Origin: JBPOFM01 sp041391925
Lineage (GTDB): Bacteria > Bacteroidota > Bacteroidia > Flavobacteriales > Flavobacteriaceae
Direction: 5' to 3'
Assembly (NCBI GenBank): GCA_041391925.1
Contig: JAWKNA010000007.1
Location: 124,001-188,000, forward strand
DNA length: 64,000 bases
Shown here: in pieces, positions 52,753-62,097 of the stretch
Layout of the letters: each line of letters begins with the position of its first letter
How positions within the stretch are numbered: the stretch's first letter is position 1
Notes under the pieces: model-generated
Database searches by the model: none
What the model was told of the DNA's origin: nothing
Seen by the model: only the letters and a program-made list of their open reading frames with translations
Position numbers and translations under genes: made by a program

Positions 52753-52904
52753 AATTGATGGAAGTTAGACATTGGATGTTAGTCGATAGAATTTGAAACT
52801 GAAGTTGAATTTGAAATAGAAAATTAAGCTTCCGCCAAAGGCTAAAAGCTAAACACGAAACACCAAACACGAAACTCAAAAAACGAAACACTAAAACAAA
52901 AATC

Positions 52905-53294
52905 ATGGATAAAAGAAATGCAGTAGGTTGGTTCGAAATGTATGTACAAGACCTTAACCGCGCTCAACAGTTTTACGAAACCGTTTTACAGATAAAAATG
53001 GAACCCTTACCAACGCCCGATGGTATGGAAGGAGGCTTTAAAATGATGATGTTCCCAGGCGACCCATACATCCCGGGCGCAGGCGGAGCCCTTGTGTATA
53101 TGCCAGGGTTTGATGGAGGCATGAGCAGCACCATCGTTTACTTCAGCAGCGAGGATTGTGCCAATGAAGAAAGCCGAATAGTAAAAGCCGGCGGAAAAAT
53201 TTTCAAGCCCAAAATGTCCATCGGTGAGTACGGATTTATTATGCTCGCTTATGACACCGAAGGCACCATGTTTGGCGTCCATTCGATGAAGTAA
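52905..53294 (+). CDS. VOC family protein (glyoxalase/bleomycin-resistance fold)
   Basis: A 129-residue vicinal-oxygen-chelate fold protein. The start NAVGWFEMYVQDLNRAQQFY and the later I-V-Y-F, E-S-R-I-V-K-A-G-G-K-I-F elements are typical of the GloA-like branch annotated as bleomycin-resistance or lactoylglutathione lyase relatives. Its chemistry is unknown. It leads a plus-strand operon with two SRPBCC proteins, a DoxX protein, a small unknown and a third SRPBCC. Confidence 0.85.
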   Translation: MDKRNAVGWFEMYVQDLNRAQQFYETVLQIKMEPLPTPDGMEGGFKMMMFPGDPYIPGAGGALVYMPGFDGGMSSTIVYFSSEDCANEESRIVKAGGKIFKPKMSIGEYGFIMLAYDTEGTMFGVHSMK

Positions 53295-53368
53295 ATGAGT
53301 GAAATTTTCACTATTTTTAAAGAAGAAATCGCCTAAAGCATAACGCTTACGGCATAAAGCTTACAACA

Positions 53369-53809
53369 ATGAAAACACTAAAATTCACACAGAAAATAAA
53401 CGCACCAAAAGAACGTGTTTGGGATGTGTTATGGGGAAAAGACAGCTACAAAGCGTGGACCAAAGCTTTTGCGGAAAACTCCGACGTCAAAACCGATTGG
53501 CAGGAGGGAAGCACCGTTTGGTTTACCGATGGCACCGATTGTGGCATGTATGGCAAAATTGCCAAAAACAACCCCAACAAACAAATGACCTTTAAGCACA
53601 TGGGGATGCTGAAGGATGGCAAAGAACTTCCCATCGATGACAAAACAGAATCCTGGAGCGGCTCCATTGAAGATTACCAATTGAATGAAAGCAATGGCGT
53701 CACCGAGTTAAACGTCTCTTTAGACAGCACCGATGAGCACAAAGACTACTTTAACAAAACCTTCCCGAAGGCTTTAGGCATCGTCAAAGAACTATCAGAA
53801 CAATCATAA
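53369..53809 (+). CDS. SRPBCC family protein
   Basis: A 146-residue START/Bet v 1-like protein of the AHSA1 branch: KFTQKINAPKERVWDVLWG at the N-terminus, two Trp-rich strands and a C-terminal helix. It is expected to bind a hydrophobic ligand. It is 74 bp after the VOC gene and 15 bp before the next SRPBCC gene. Confidence 0.85.
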   Translation: MKTLKFTQKINAPKERVWDVLWGKDSYKAWTKAFAENSDVKTDWQEGSTVWFTDGTDCGMYGKIAKNNPNKQMTFKHMGMLKDGKELPIDDKTESWSGSIEDYQLNESNGVTELNVSLDSTDEHKDYFNKTFPKALGIVKELSEQS

Positions 53810-53824
53810 AACACCATAGAAATC

Positions 53825-54274
53825 ATGTCAAATAATAAAGTAACACTGCACAGGGTGTTCACCACAACCCCTGAAAAAGTTTTTAAAGCGTTTTCAAACG
53901 AAGAGGCCATCGCCTCTTGGTTGCCACCTTATGGCTATACCTGCAAAGTCCATCAATTGGATTTTAAAGTAGGAGGTAAGCATAAAATGTCGTTCAGCAA
54001 TTTCTCTACGGGCAATGGACATTCCTTTGGAGGCACCTATGTGGATATCAAGAAAAACGAACTCATCAAATACACCGACAAATTTGATGTTGCAGAACTT
54101 CCCGGAGAAATGACCACCACAGTAACCCTCAAAAAAGTATCCTGTGGTACGGACATTCACATCGTTCAAGAAGGAATCCCGGAAGCCATTCCTGCGGAAA
54201 TGTGCTATTTGGGCTGGCAAGAATCGTTGGAGGAATTGAAAAAACTTGTAGAACCAGACATTCCAGATGCATAG
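53825..54274 (+). CDS. SRPBCC (AHSA1-like) family protein
   Basis: A 149-residue SRPBCC protein. The N-terminal VTLHRVFTTTPEKVFKAFS and the central G-G-x-H-K-M-S-F-S element are typical of AHSA1-like proteins. It is paralogous to the adjacent SRPBCC gene and to 54958-55374, and co-transcribed with the first. Confidence 0.85.
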   Translation: MSNNKVTLHRVFTTTPEKVFKAFSNEEAIASWLPPYGYTCKVHQLDFKVGGKHKMSFSNFSTGNGHSFGGTYVDIKKNELIKYTDKFDVAELPGEMTTTVTLKKVSCGTDIHIVQEGIPEAIPAEMCYLGWQESLEELKKLVEPDIPDA

Positions 54275-54334
54275 ATTATCTGTATCTTTAAAATTAAATT
54301 ATAACCTTTTTCACTCATCATTAAAATCACATCT

Positions 54335-54715
54335 ATGAAATCACACAAAATCATTTTTTGGATTGCCACCATTCTTATTTTTCTATTTGAAGGCGTGATG
54401 CCTGCACTTACTTCGCAAAGCGAGATGGCCAAAGAGGGCATCAGGCATTTGGGATATCCAGAGTATTTCGGAGTTGCGTTGGCTGTTTTTAAAGTCTTGG
54501 GAGCGCTGGTTCTTGTGATACCAAAACTCCCAGCCCGATTAAAAGAGTGGGCGTATGCCGGTTTTACGTTCGACTTCCTGTTTGCCTTTATCAGTAATTG
54601 GGCCGTGGACGGTTTGAATGGTGCAACATTTTTTCCATTGATAGTCTTGGCTGTTTTGATGGTTTCGTACGTATATTATCATAAGTTGCAAGCATATACA
54701 CCACAAACAAGCTAA
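54335..54715 (+). CDS. DoxX-like family protein
   Basis: A 126-residue membrane protein with four helices, matching the short DoxX-like (DoxX_2) family. ALAVFKVLGALVLVIPKLP and FAFISNWAVDG are characteristic spots. It lies in the VOC/SRPBCC operon, 60 bp after the second SRPBCC gene. It is distinct from the other DoxX protein at 9805-10227. Confidence 0.82.
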   Translation: MKSHKIIFWIATILIFLFEGVMPALTSQSEMAKEGIRHLGYPEYFGVALAVFKVLGALVLVIPKLPARLKEWAYAGFTFDFLFAFISNWAVDGLNGATFFPLIVLAVLMVSYVYYHKLQAYTPQTS

Positions 54716-54730
54716 CAGAATCCTGTTGTT

Positions 54731-54940
54731 ATGATTGAAGTTTTCAAAACAAATATTACAGAAGAAAGCACTGCCAAAGGGGTGTTGCAGCAACTAATGT
54801 CGCATTTGCCTGAATCCATCATTAACTTTGATTTGGAAGACTGTGATAACATTTTGCGTATTGAGAACTGCAAAGTTGAAAGCCATAAGGTCGTTCAACT
54901 GGTCACACAACACGGATTTTATTGCGAAGTATTAGAATAA
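54731..54940 (+). CDS. Small protein of unknown function with HMA-like secondary structure
   Basis: A 69-residue protein with predicted strand-helix-strand-strand-helix-strand order, as in HMA ferredoxin-like domains, but without a CxxC metal site. The later Cys residues (C38, C47 and C65) are not in a metal motif. It sits 15 bp after the DoxX-like gene and 17 bp before the third SRPBCC gene. Confidence 0.6.
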   Translation: MIEVFKTNITEESTAKGVLQQLMSHLPESIINFDLEDCDNILRIENCKVESHKVVQLVTQHGFYCEVLE

Positions 54941-54957
54941 TAACACAAATACATACC

Positions 54958-55374
54958 ATGGAAACAACAAAAGTAACTGTAGAAACTACTGTAAACGCCG
55001 AGCCACAAAAGGCTTGGGACTATTATACACAACCACAACACATTACCAAATGGAACTTTGCCAGCGACGATTGGTGTTGCCCAAAAGCCGAAAATGATGT
55101 GCGCGTAGGTGGTAAGATGAATTCACGTATGGAAGCCAAGGATGGCAGTTTTGGTTTTGATTTTGAGGGCGTTTATAGCGAGGTGAAGCAACATAAGAAG
55201 TTAGCCTATGCACTTCCCGATGGTCGGCAAGTGAGCACAGACTTTAAAGAAGTGGATGGCAAAACCAAGGTTACAACAGTGTTTGATGCCGAAACCCAAA
55301 ACCCTGTAGAGATGCAAAAAGGAGGTTGGCAGGCCATTCTCAACAATTACAAGAAGCATGTTGAAGAAAATTAG
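54958..55374 (+). CDS. SRPBCC family protein (third copy)
   Basis: A 138-residue SRPBCC protein. VTVETTVNAEPQKAWDYYTQ and the DDWCCPKAENDVRVGG segment are like AHSA1-type proteins. The ORF opens 36 bp upstream but ATG 54958 matches the family start. It is the last gene of the VOC-led operon. Confidence 0.85.
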   Translation: METTKVTVETTVNAEPQKAWDYYTQPQHITKWNFASDDWCCPKAENDVRVGGKMNSRMEAKDGSFGFDFEGVYSEVKQHKKLAYALPDGRQVSTDFKEVDGKTKVTTVFDAETQNPVEMQKGGWQAILNNYKKHVEEN

Positions 55375-55480
55375 CAGGTGTTCATTCTTGAAAACCCTGT
55401 TGATAAATGTCAAATTTGGTATTGTGTAACCAAAACGTTTCTATTATCTTTGCCATAATTAAGAACAAAGCACACTTATT

Positions 55481-55663
55481 ATGTTTGAATTTGACCAATA
55501 TTTAGGATTTTTAGCGTTTTTGACCATTCTGACCATCGGTTTTTGGTTGATGATATTTTTGGTAACTTTTGTTGTCCCATATTGGATATTTGGAGCATCC
55601 ATTGAACGTTTTAACGAAATGAGAGCAGAACGCAAAGCAAAGAGAGACGCTAAGGCACACTAA
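55481..55663 (+). CDS. Small single- or double-span membrane protein (60 aa)
   Basis: One long hydrophobic segment (about residues 8-38, possibly two spans) and a basic, Ala/Lys-rich tail (RAERKAKRDAKAH). No known function. It is followed 24 bp later by a strong terminator. Confidence 0.55.
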   Translation: MFEFDQYLGFLAFLTILTIGFWLMIFLVTFVVPYWIFGASIERFNEMRAERKAKRDAKAH

Positions 55664-55687
55664 AAGGTCTATAAAACGATATATAAT

Positions 55688-55727
55688 AAAAAAAAAGCTG
55701 TTTCAGAATATGAAACAGCTTTTTTTA
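55688..55727. terminator. Bidirectional terminator between the small membrane gene and the TonB receptor
   Basis: An AAAAAGCTGTTTCA arm (ending 55705) pairs with TGAAACAGCTTTTTTT (from 55711), with a 5-nt loop. A and T runs on either side suit both convergent genes. Confidence 0.88.
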
Positions 55728-55753
55728 TGCTTTGCTTTTCGGCCACCAAGAAT

Positions 55754-58213
55754 TTATCCTTCAAACTCAAAATCTTCACCACCTTGACCATTGTCTCCAC
55801 GATCACGTTGTTGTTTCTTTTGTTGATTGAAACGATAGGTGAATGATAGATTAAAACTGCGTTGTCTCCATTGAAATTCTGAATTGCTGTAAAATGTAGG
55901 CGTAAATGATTCACTTCTGCGCTTTCTACTATTAAAAATATCACTCACATTAAAAGCAATAGAAGCTTGATCTTTAAAAACATCTTTGCTAAAAGCCATA
56001 TCTGTGGAGAAAATACCTTTGGTCTTGTTTTGTGCATCTTCTCTAGGGCCACCGTAAAAAATACGTGTTTGCCAATCAATTTTAGCAGGAAGTGTGTATT
56101 TATTGTTCAAACGAGCAAACCAGCTTAAGTTATCTGCACCATAATCAAATCCGTTGTAAAATCCTTCTGTCACAGATTTGAACAAATTAAAGTTACCGTT
56201 GATATTCCAGGCTTTTGTTGGTCTATAGGTGAGAGTAAATTCAAAACCATAACGGTCGTTAGTTGCAAGATTTATTGGAGAACGTCTTATAATGGGAACT
56301 TCGGTGCCATTGATCAACGTGGTTTCTCCCGTGTCTTCGGTGATAAAAGTGAACACATCTGTAGCACGTTCATAGTACAATGATGAATTTAATGTCATCT
56401 TTCCAAATTTGTTCAAGTAACCTACATCTACTTTATTGGAATAACTTGGGTTGATATCTGGATTTCCCTGAAACAGATTGGTCGCACTGCTTCTAGATGG
56501 AAATGGATTGATAAACCTAGAACGAGGACGACTGATACGACGATTATAGCCCAATTGCAAACTTTGGTTTTCATTAATCTCATAACCTAGATTCACTGTT
56601 GGAAATAAACCGGTATAATTTTTTCTTTCAAAATCACCACTGGTCACTTGGTCTATGGTAATTCTTGTAGATTCCATTCGAAGACCAAGTAAATATGAGA
56701 ATTTACTTTTGATTTTACTTCCAAACTGTGAATAGACCGCATTGATATATTCTCTGTATACCAAATTATTGCTAACATCTGTATCCAGTTCAAATTGTCC
56801 ATTATTATTGAACTCTAAGGTGTAATCTGTATCCAATTCATTGAAATTGCCTCGATAACCCAGTTCAAATTGGCTGTTTTCACCTAAAGGGAGAACATAA
56901 TCGGATTGTAACAAGACTTCATCCTGGTTTTGCAGTGTTTGCACGCGCTCAGCTGCATCACCATCTTGTGAGATTGTGGAACGTTCATTTTCATCATTAG
57001 TCTCATATTGAAAATCAAACGTAAGCTTATGTTGACTATTACCGCCGAACTGTTTATCAAAATTCAATGAATATTGAATGGTTTTGTCATCTTCCATTTC
57101 TGGGTCATAACGTCTGGATTGACTAACTAAATTTCCATTGGCGTTAAATTCATCAATTCTGTTGGTGGTATTGTTTTCCTCATCACTGTTTCTGTAGACT
57201 AACGAGGTAGTTAAAGATGCTGAATCTGTAATGTACCATTCCAAGCCAAGGTTAGTGGTGAAATTTTTATCTTTCCTATCAAAATCTCTATGTTCGTTTA
57301 GGAACGTGTCAGGATTGTCTGTGATCAAATTACCATTGTCATCAAATTCTTGATTGAAATATTGGGTTTCCGTCAACGAATTTCCGGGGGACTCACGGTA
57401 GCTGTATCCAGTGGTATTGAAAAAGTTGAAATCACCTGTACGGTAATTGATATTTCCGGAAATACCTGCATTGGTAGGATGGCCAACATTCGTGGTAATG
57501 GCCCCATTTAATCCTTGGAGTTTACTTCTACGGAGAATAATGTTCAAAATCCCAGCAGTTCCTTCAGCGTCATAACGTGCAGAAGGTGAGGTTATGACTT
57601 CAACACGCTCAATGGACTCGGCGGGCAGTTGGCGTAAAGCGTCCGTGGAATTGAGACCTACCAATCCCGAAGGTTTACCATTGATAAGGATTGTGACATT
57701 TTCATTTCCTCTCAAAGAGACATTACCTTCGACATCCACAGAAACGGAGGGCACATTGTCCAGAACATCACTGACGGTTCCGCCCCTGACGGTCAAATCT
57801 TTACCTACATTATATATCTTTTTATCAAGTTTTATCTCTACAGTTGTTCTTTCGGCAATAATGTTTACTTCACCTAGCGCTTGCGCATCTATGGCAATTC
57901 CCAAAACTCCTAAATCGGTATCTTTATCCAAGACACGGCCAGGAATTGTTTTTTTCTTGTATGAAATATATTCAACAGTAATATCATAGGTTCCGGGAGG
58001 TACAGGAATAGAAAAATTGCCCTCTGTATCAGTGATGCCACCTGTGATAATCTTATTTTCTTTTTTACTGAAAAAAGCAACCGTAGCATATTCCAATGGC
58101 TGGTTGACATCCTTATCGATAACCTTTCCTGTAATTGTAATATCGTTTTGTGCTTGAACAGTAACAAAACTTGAAAAAATTAATAATACTGCTAATTTTA
58201 AAATATATTTCAT
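55754..58213 (-). CDS. Outer membrane TonB-dependent receptor family protein
   Basis: An 819-residue outer-membrane protein. Signal peptide, carboxypeptidase D regulatory-like domain (about residues 25-110), plug (about 120-225, GGTVSDVLDNVP and SPSARYDAEGTAGILNI), and the remaining about 590 residues are a beta-barrel of the outer-membrane beta-barrel family; the C-terminus is a basic, Gln/Gly-rich extension. Substrate unknown; no SusD-like gene is adjacent. Its start overlaps the small secreted gene by 4 bp (ATGA), so the two are co-translated. Confidence 0.9.
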   Translation of the reverse strand: MKYILKLAVLLIFSSFVTVQAQNDITITGKVIDKDVNQPLEYATVAFFSKKENKIITGGITDTEGNFSIPVPPGTYDITVEYISYKKKTIPGRVLDKDTDLGVLGIAIDAQALGEVNIIAERTTVEIKLDKKIYNVGKDLTVRGGTVSDVLDNVPSVSVDVEGNVSLRGNENVTILINGKPSGLVGLNSTDALRQLPAESIERVEVITSPSARYDAEGTAGILNIILRRSKLQGLNGAITTNVGHPTNAGISGNINYRTGDFNFFNTTGYSYRESPGNSLTETQYFNQEFDDNGNLITDNPDTFLNEHRDFDRKDKNFTTNLGLEWYITDSASLTTSLVYRNSDEENNTTNRIDEFNANGNLVSQSRRYDPEMEDDKTIQYSLNFDKQFGGNSQHKLTFDFQYETNDENERSTISQDGDAAERVQTLQNQDEVLLQSDYVLPLGENSQFELGYRGNFNELDTDYTLEFNNNGQFELDTDVSNNLVYREYINAVYSQFGSKIKSKFSYLLGLRMESTRITIDQVTSGDFERKNYTGLFPTVNLGYEINENQSLQLGYNRRISRPRSRFINPFPSRSSATNLFQGNPDINPSYSNKVDVGYLNKFGKMTLNSSLYYERATDVFTFITEDTGETTLINGTEVPIIRRSPINLATNDRYGFEFTLTYRPTKAWNINGNFNLFKSVTEGFYNGFDYGADNLSWFARLNNKYTLPAKIDWQTRIFYGGPREDAQNKTKGIFSTDMAFSKDVFKDQASIAFNVSDIFNSRKRRSESFTPTFYSNSEFQWRQRSFNLSFTYRFNQQKKQQRDRGDNGQGGEDFEFEG

Positions 58214-58638
58214 TCCTCTTTTTTCTTTTTATTTTTTTTGTTCTTCTTTTTTTGTTTGTTCAAGGTAGTTCCAGCATCTTTGATAAAAAGCTGTATTTGG
58301 TCCATAGTATCATCAGAAACTATTTCTTTAAGACTTGCAAAATGGGTTTGGTCGAGATTTAGAAGTTGTTCATCTCTCTCAAAATACCTCAAATTTTGAT
58401 TCATATAAATAGTTTTCTTTTCCTCGAAATAAGAATTTAATTTTTGTTTGATGATTTCTTTTTGAAAATCGTCCGCTTGAAGTTCGCTAATAAAGGTTTG
58501 GATACGTTGATCAAGCTCTTCTTTGGCTTTTTTCTCATACTGTTCTCTCTGTTTATCAGTATCAGTACTTTGAGCGAATGTTTGCAATGAGAAAACGAGA
58601 AGAAATAACATTGCAATCTTACCTGTTTTGCACAACAT
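58210..58638 (-). CDS. Small secreted basic coiled protein preceding the TonB receptor
   Basis: A 142-residue secreted protein with signal peptide (FSLQTFAQS), an acidic/basic helical body and a very basic Lys/Asn tail (KQKKKNKKNKKKKEE). No named domain; the length and helices are reminiscent of periplasmic sensor-like proteins, but this is unproven. It shares an ATGA overlap with the TonB receptor gene, which suggests a functional pair. Its own promoter lies just upstream. Confidence 0.7.
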   Translation of the reverse strand: MLCKTGKIAMLFLLVFSLQTFAQSTDTDKQREQYEKKAKEELDQRIQTFISELQADDFQKEIIKQKLNSYFEEKKTIYMNQNLRYFERDEQLLNLDQTHFASLKEIVSDDTMDQIQLFIKDAGTTLNKQKKKNKKNKKKKEE

Positions 58639-58662
58639 AATTGATGGTTTTTAATAAGATGA

Positions 58663-58690
58663 CAAAAATAGGTCTTGGTTTAACCACCAA
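58663..58690 (-). promoter_or_regulatory. Promoter of the small secreted protein/TonB receptor operon
   Basis: Minus-strand TATTTTTG at 58663-58670 (TAnnTTTG) with TTG at 58688-58690, 17 bp upstream. The leader to ATG 58638 would be about 20 nt. Confidence 0.55.
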
Positions 58691-58726
58691 GGGTTAAAGT
58701 TGTGTTAAAGAAACTATGGCTGGAAA

Positions 58727-59068
58727 TTATAGTATATCCAAGATTTTGGTTGGAGGTCTTCCTATAACAGCTTTGTCACCATTAATGACGATTGGGCGTT
58801 CAATAAGTTGAGGATACTCTACCATCACTTCGATGAGTTCTTCATCGGTAAAATCCAAATCCTGAAAATTTTCTTTCCAGATGGTTTCATCTTGGCGAAT
58901 TAACTCAATGGGCCTGATATTTAAAAGCCTGATTATTTTATTGAGTTTATCTGTTTTTAGAGGCTCATCAAGATATTTGATAATTTGAATGTCTTCTTTA
59001 GAGGTTTCAAGAATTTCGAGGGATTCTCGAGATTTACTGCAATTTGGGTTATGATAAATGACGATCAT
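58727..59068 (-). CDS. arsC: Arsenate reductase, ArsC (glutaredoxin-dependent type)
   Basis: A 113-residue ArsC/Spx-fold protein. The catalytic motif is Y-H-N-P-N-C-S-K-S-R at residues 5-14 and the C-terminal R-P-I-V-I-N-G-D-K-A-V-I-G-R-P-P fits the ArsC family, which uses glutathione/glutaredoxin-like reductants to reduce arsenate. It is monocistronic with its own promoter and not next to arsenic efflux genes; some flavobacterial homologues have no shown arsenate role. Confidence 0.86.
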   Translation of the reverse strand: MIVIYHNPNCSKSRESLEILETSKEDIQIIKYLDEPLKTDKLNKIIRLLNIRPIELIRQDETIWKENFQDLDFTDEELIEVMVEYPQLIERPIVINGDKAVIGRPPTKILDIL

Positions 59069-59096
59069 TTTTGGGCTATCATTTTATTGGGATTGC

Positions 59097-59126
59097 CAAA
59101 TCTACTATTTTTTATAAAAAAAACAA
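59097..59126 (-). promoter_or_regulatory. Promoter of arsC
   Basis: Minus-strand TAGATTTG at 59097-59104 fits TAnnTTTG and is preceded by TTG at 59124-59126 with exactly 19 bp spacing. It is one of the best promoter matches in the window. Confidence 0.65.
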
Positions 59127-59188
59127 CAGTTTAATCGATTACAATTTGATGAAGGAAGTATAGTTATTTGTGAAACAAATGCTTATCA

Positions 59189-59803
59189 TTATAAAATATT
59201 TAAATCTTTTAAAGATTTTTTTAAACCGGCAGAAGATATAAAGTGAATTGTGTGAATTCCCATAACTTTGGCTGCTTCAATATTTCTTAAATTGTCATCA
59301 ATAAATAATGCATTTTCTGCTTGGATGTCGAAGCGATTTAAGGTCAATTCATAAATTTTTGGAAAAGGTTTTCTTGTTTTTTCTTCACCAGAAACAAGAA
59401 TACCGTCAAACCATTGCAAAAATTCAAACCTCTCCAAAGCAATTGGAAATGTTTCATGACTCCAATTGGTCAGTGCAACAATTTTGTACTTTTTTGTGTC
59501 GATGAGTTGTTTAAGAATTGCAACCGTTTCATGGATTGCTTCGCCCAACATGTCTTCCCATCGGCCATAATACATTCTGATAAGCTCTTCGTGCTCCGGA
59601 AACAATGCAACACGTTCTTCAGTTGCTTTGGAAAGCGGATAGCCAGCATCTTGGTTTTCGTTCCAATCGCTGGTACAAATGTTGTCAAAGAACCATTTCA
59701 TTTTTTCTCGATTGTTGTGGAACACATCGAGATACACATATTCAGGATTCCAATCAATCAGTACACCTCCAAGGTCAAATATAATTGTGTTGATATTTTT
59801 CAT
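59189..59803 (-). CDS. HAD family hydrolase
   Basis: A 204-residue cytosolic HAD phosphatase. Motif I is FDLGGVLIDWN (nucleophile D10 region), motif III is R-K-P-F-P-K, and motif IV FIDDNLRNIEA. The protein resembles the YihX/HAD-IA group of sugar- or nucleotide-phosphate phosphatases. It is 14 bp downstream of the small membrane gene on the minus strand, so both may be in the prfB transcript. Confidence 0.9.
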   Translation of the reverse strand: MKNINTIIFDLGGVLIDWNPEYVYLDVFHNNREKMKWFFDNICTSDWNENQDAGYPLSKATEERVALFPEHEELIRMYYGRWEDMLGEAIHETVAILKQLIDTKKYKIVALTNWSHETFPIALERFEFLQWFDGILVSGEEKTRKPFPKIYELTLNRFDIQAENALFIDDNLRNIEAAKVMGIHTIHFISSAGLKKSLKDLNIL

Positions 59804-59816
59804 TCTAATTTTTAAA

Positions 59817-60203
59817 TTAAATTATAGCATAAATCAGTAGTATTCCGAAACTCATAGAAAATGGTGAAAGCAATTGAAAATAAATTGGTTTCAGAATCTC
59901 AGCACATTTCAAAGAATAGTTGTGATGCGTTTTGCGTGGGACTATGTATAGAATTAATGATGTTCCAATCATAAACCAACCTAGTACCTTAAAGGAATCA
60001 GGAAATTTAGAGTATTCCGAATAAAATATTAGTGCAGCGGCTGGAATCATTCTTATTGTAATTTCAGCATAGTTTATAAAATTAGTACTTCCGGCTTTTT
60101 TCAGTATTGCTCTTACCGTTTTAGGGCGAATCAACATTAAAAAACCTGTACCAATCAAAAATGCTCCAAAAAAAAGAAGGATTATTTGTGCTAAAGTTAA
60201 CAT
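59817..60203 (-). CDS. Small membrane protein of unknown function
   Basis: A 128-residue protein with four putative membrane helices (about residues 4-24, 46-62, 71-86 and 107-126) and a short basic stretch (RPKTVRAILKK) after the first. No known function. It is directly adjacent to prfB (no gap) and just ahead of the HAD gene. Confidence 0.65.
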   Translation of the reverse strand: MLTLAQIILLFFGAFLIGTGFLMLIRPKTVRAILKKAGSTNFINYAEITIRMIPAAALIFYSEYSKFPDSFKVLGWFMIGTSLILYIVPRKTHHNYSLKCAEILKPIYFQLLSPFSMSFGILLIYAII

Positions 60204-61314
60204 TTAAAGTTCGTTGGAATCTTCATCTTTCTGTCCCATCATCATCAAATAGGCTTTTAGGAATTCGTCGATGTCACCATCCATCACCGCATCCACATTG
60301 CCGGTTTCATGGCCAGTTCTGACGTCTTTTACCAATTTATAAGGATGCATGACGTAATTTCGGATTTGGCTTCCCCATTCTATTTTCATCTTTCCAGCTT
60401 CGATATCTTCACGCTGTGCCAATTGTTTCTGTAGCTCGATCTCATACAGTTGCGATTTCAACATTTGCAAGGCTCTGGCTCTATTGTCATGTTGGGAACG
60501 TGTTTCAGAACATGAAATTTGGATACCGGTAGGTTTATGAAACAATTGAACTTTGGTCTCAACTTTATTCACATTTTGTCCTCCAGCACCACTTGATCTT
60601 GCGGTAGTGATTTCAATATCGGCAGGATTGACTTCAATTTCGATAGTATCATCAACCAATGGATAGACGTATACAGAAACAAAACTTGTATGGCGTTTGG
60701 CATTGCTGTCAAAAGGGGAGATTCGCACCAAACGATGTACTCCGTTTTCGCCTTTGAGCCATCCAAAGGCAAAATCACCTTCAATTTCAAAAGTAACCGT
60801 TTTAATACCTGCAACATCACCCTCTTGGTAGTTAAGCTCCTTGACTTTGAATCCGCTTTTCTCCGCATACATCAAGTACATTCGCATGAGCATACTTGCC
60901 CAGTCGCAGGACTCGGTACCTCCAGCTCCTGCAGTAATCTGAAGAACGGCACTCAAACTATCACCTTCATCAGAGAGCATATTTTTGAATTCCAGTTTTT
61001 CGATTTTTTCTACAGCTTTGTCATAGTGCATATCCAATTCTTCGGCAGATACATCACCAGCTTTATAAAATTCCTGGAATACTTCGAGTTCTTCAACGAG
61101 AGTTTTGGCAGTATTGTAGTCTTCCACCCAACTCTTCTTCTCACGAAGTGATTTCATAACCAATTCTGCTGCTTTAGAATCATTCCAGAAATTGGGATCA
61201 AAGGTTTTTTCTTCCTCGTTTCTTATTTCGATTGTTTTGGCATCAACGTCAAAGATACCTCCTCAACGCGCCAAGGCGTTCTACAAGATCTTTTGTTTGA
61301 TCGGATGTAGTCAT
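60204..61314 (-). CDS. prfB: Peptide chain release factor 2 (RF2), programmed +1 frameshift
   Basis: RF2 terminates translation at UAA and UGA. The full gene starts at ATG 61312-61314, reads 21 codons to an in-frame UGA (61249-61251), and must shift +1 at CUU-UGA-C to continue to the stop at 60204. An internal Shine-Dalgarno-like AGGAGGT (61257-61263) sits 2 bases before the shift codon, as in E. coli. The product is about 369 residues; it has the SPF tripeptide in SPFDSNAK, which reads stop codons, and the GGQ motif in SSGAGGQNVNK. Plain six-frame reading gives only the last 319 residues. Confidence 0.93.
61248..61263 (-). promoter_or_regulatory. prfB programmed +1 frameshift site
   Basis: On the minus strand AGGAGGTATCTTTGAC: Shine-Dalgarno-like AGGAGG, spacer, slippery CTT, UGA stop and C. 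Low RF2 slows UGA decoding and favours +1 shift, which autoregulates RF2. Confidence 0.93.
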
Positions 61315-61371
61315 AGTAATTAAAATTTAACTGCGAAAATACTGTTTTTTAATTCGTAATGGAAAACTATT

Positions 61372-62097
61372 TTAAAGATAAAAAACACCTTCTAAATCAA
61401 TAGGGATAGAAAATAAGTTTTTAGATGTATTTTGCTCATATGCTTCAAGGATGTTTTTGTTCAGTGGTTCAAAAACAACGGTTCTTTTAAAAAATCGCCA
61501 TTTTTCTTTTCTAATTATATAGTGATTGAACCCAGAACGCCTGAATCCTTTTAAAGATGGGATATTGTTGATGTTCACAAAGGCGATGACCTTATCTATG
61601 CCTTCTGATTTGTGTTTATTGCAAATAGTCGTAATGGTATGAGACATAATCTTCAACCCACGATACTCGGGATTTGTAAACACACCTTCTATGATTGCTT
61701 CATCAGAATTTAATGTAGGAAACAAATCACCAAAATAATTTTTTATCTTTTCGTTTTGGGAGGACTTCATAAACCACATTCTAAAACAAGGGTGATCATG
61801 GTTGGTAATGCCTGTATAACAATCTGGAATTTTTTGTTTTATAAAACCAATATGCCTGAATTTTTCATTCATCAAATTAAGATCTGCATCTTTAAACAAT
61901 CTGATATTGACTTGGATTTTTGATTCTATAATATCAAAGTCCTCGTTGAGATTTTTCAAGAGACCTATGGAAGTTCTTGAGGAATATATACGAGTAATTG
62001 TAGCAGCAATGATGGTTTTTAGTTGCCCAGTTTTCAGTAGCAACCAAATAATACTCACTTTTTCCAAAAAGCGAGCATAAGGGAGTTTTTTGTTCAC
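61372..62097 (-). CDS. GNAT-like acetyltransferase of unknown specificity
   Basis: A 241-residue protein. The C-terminal half has GNAT features: IIEGVFTNPEYRGLKIMSHTITT (motif A) and VNINNIPSLKGFRRSGFNHY (motif B). The N-terminal 100 residues are a less clear, basic extension. It might act on a lipid or sugar, but no neighbour shows a pathway. It stands upstream of prfB in its own unit. Confidence 0.62.
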   Translation of the reverse strand: MNKKLPYARFLEKVSIIWLLLKTGQLKTIIAATITRIYSSRTSIGLLKNLNEDFDIIESKIQVNIRLFKDADLNLMNEKFRHIGFIKQKIPDCYTGITNHDHPCFRMWFMKSSQNEKIKNYFGDLFPTLNSDEAIIEGVFTNPEYRGLKIMSHTITTICNKHKSEGIDKVIAFVNINNIPSLKGFRRSGFNHYIIRKEKWRFFKRTVVFEPLNKNILEAYEQNTSKNLFSIPIDLEGVFYL

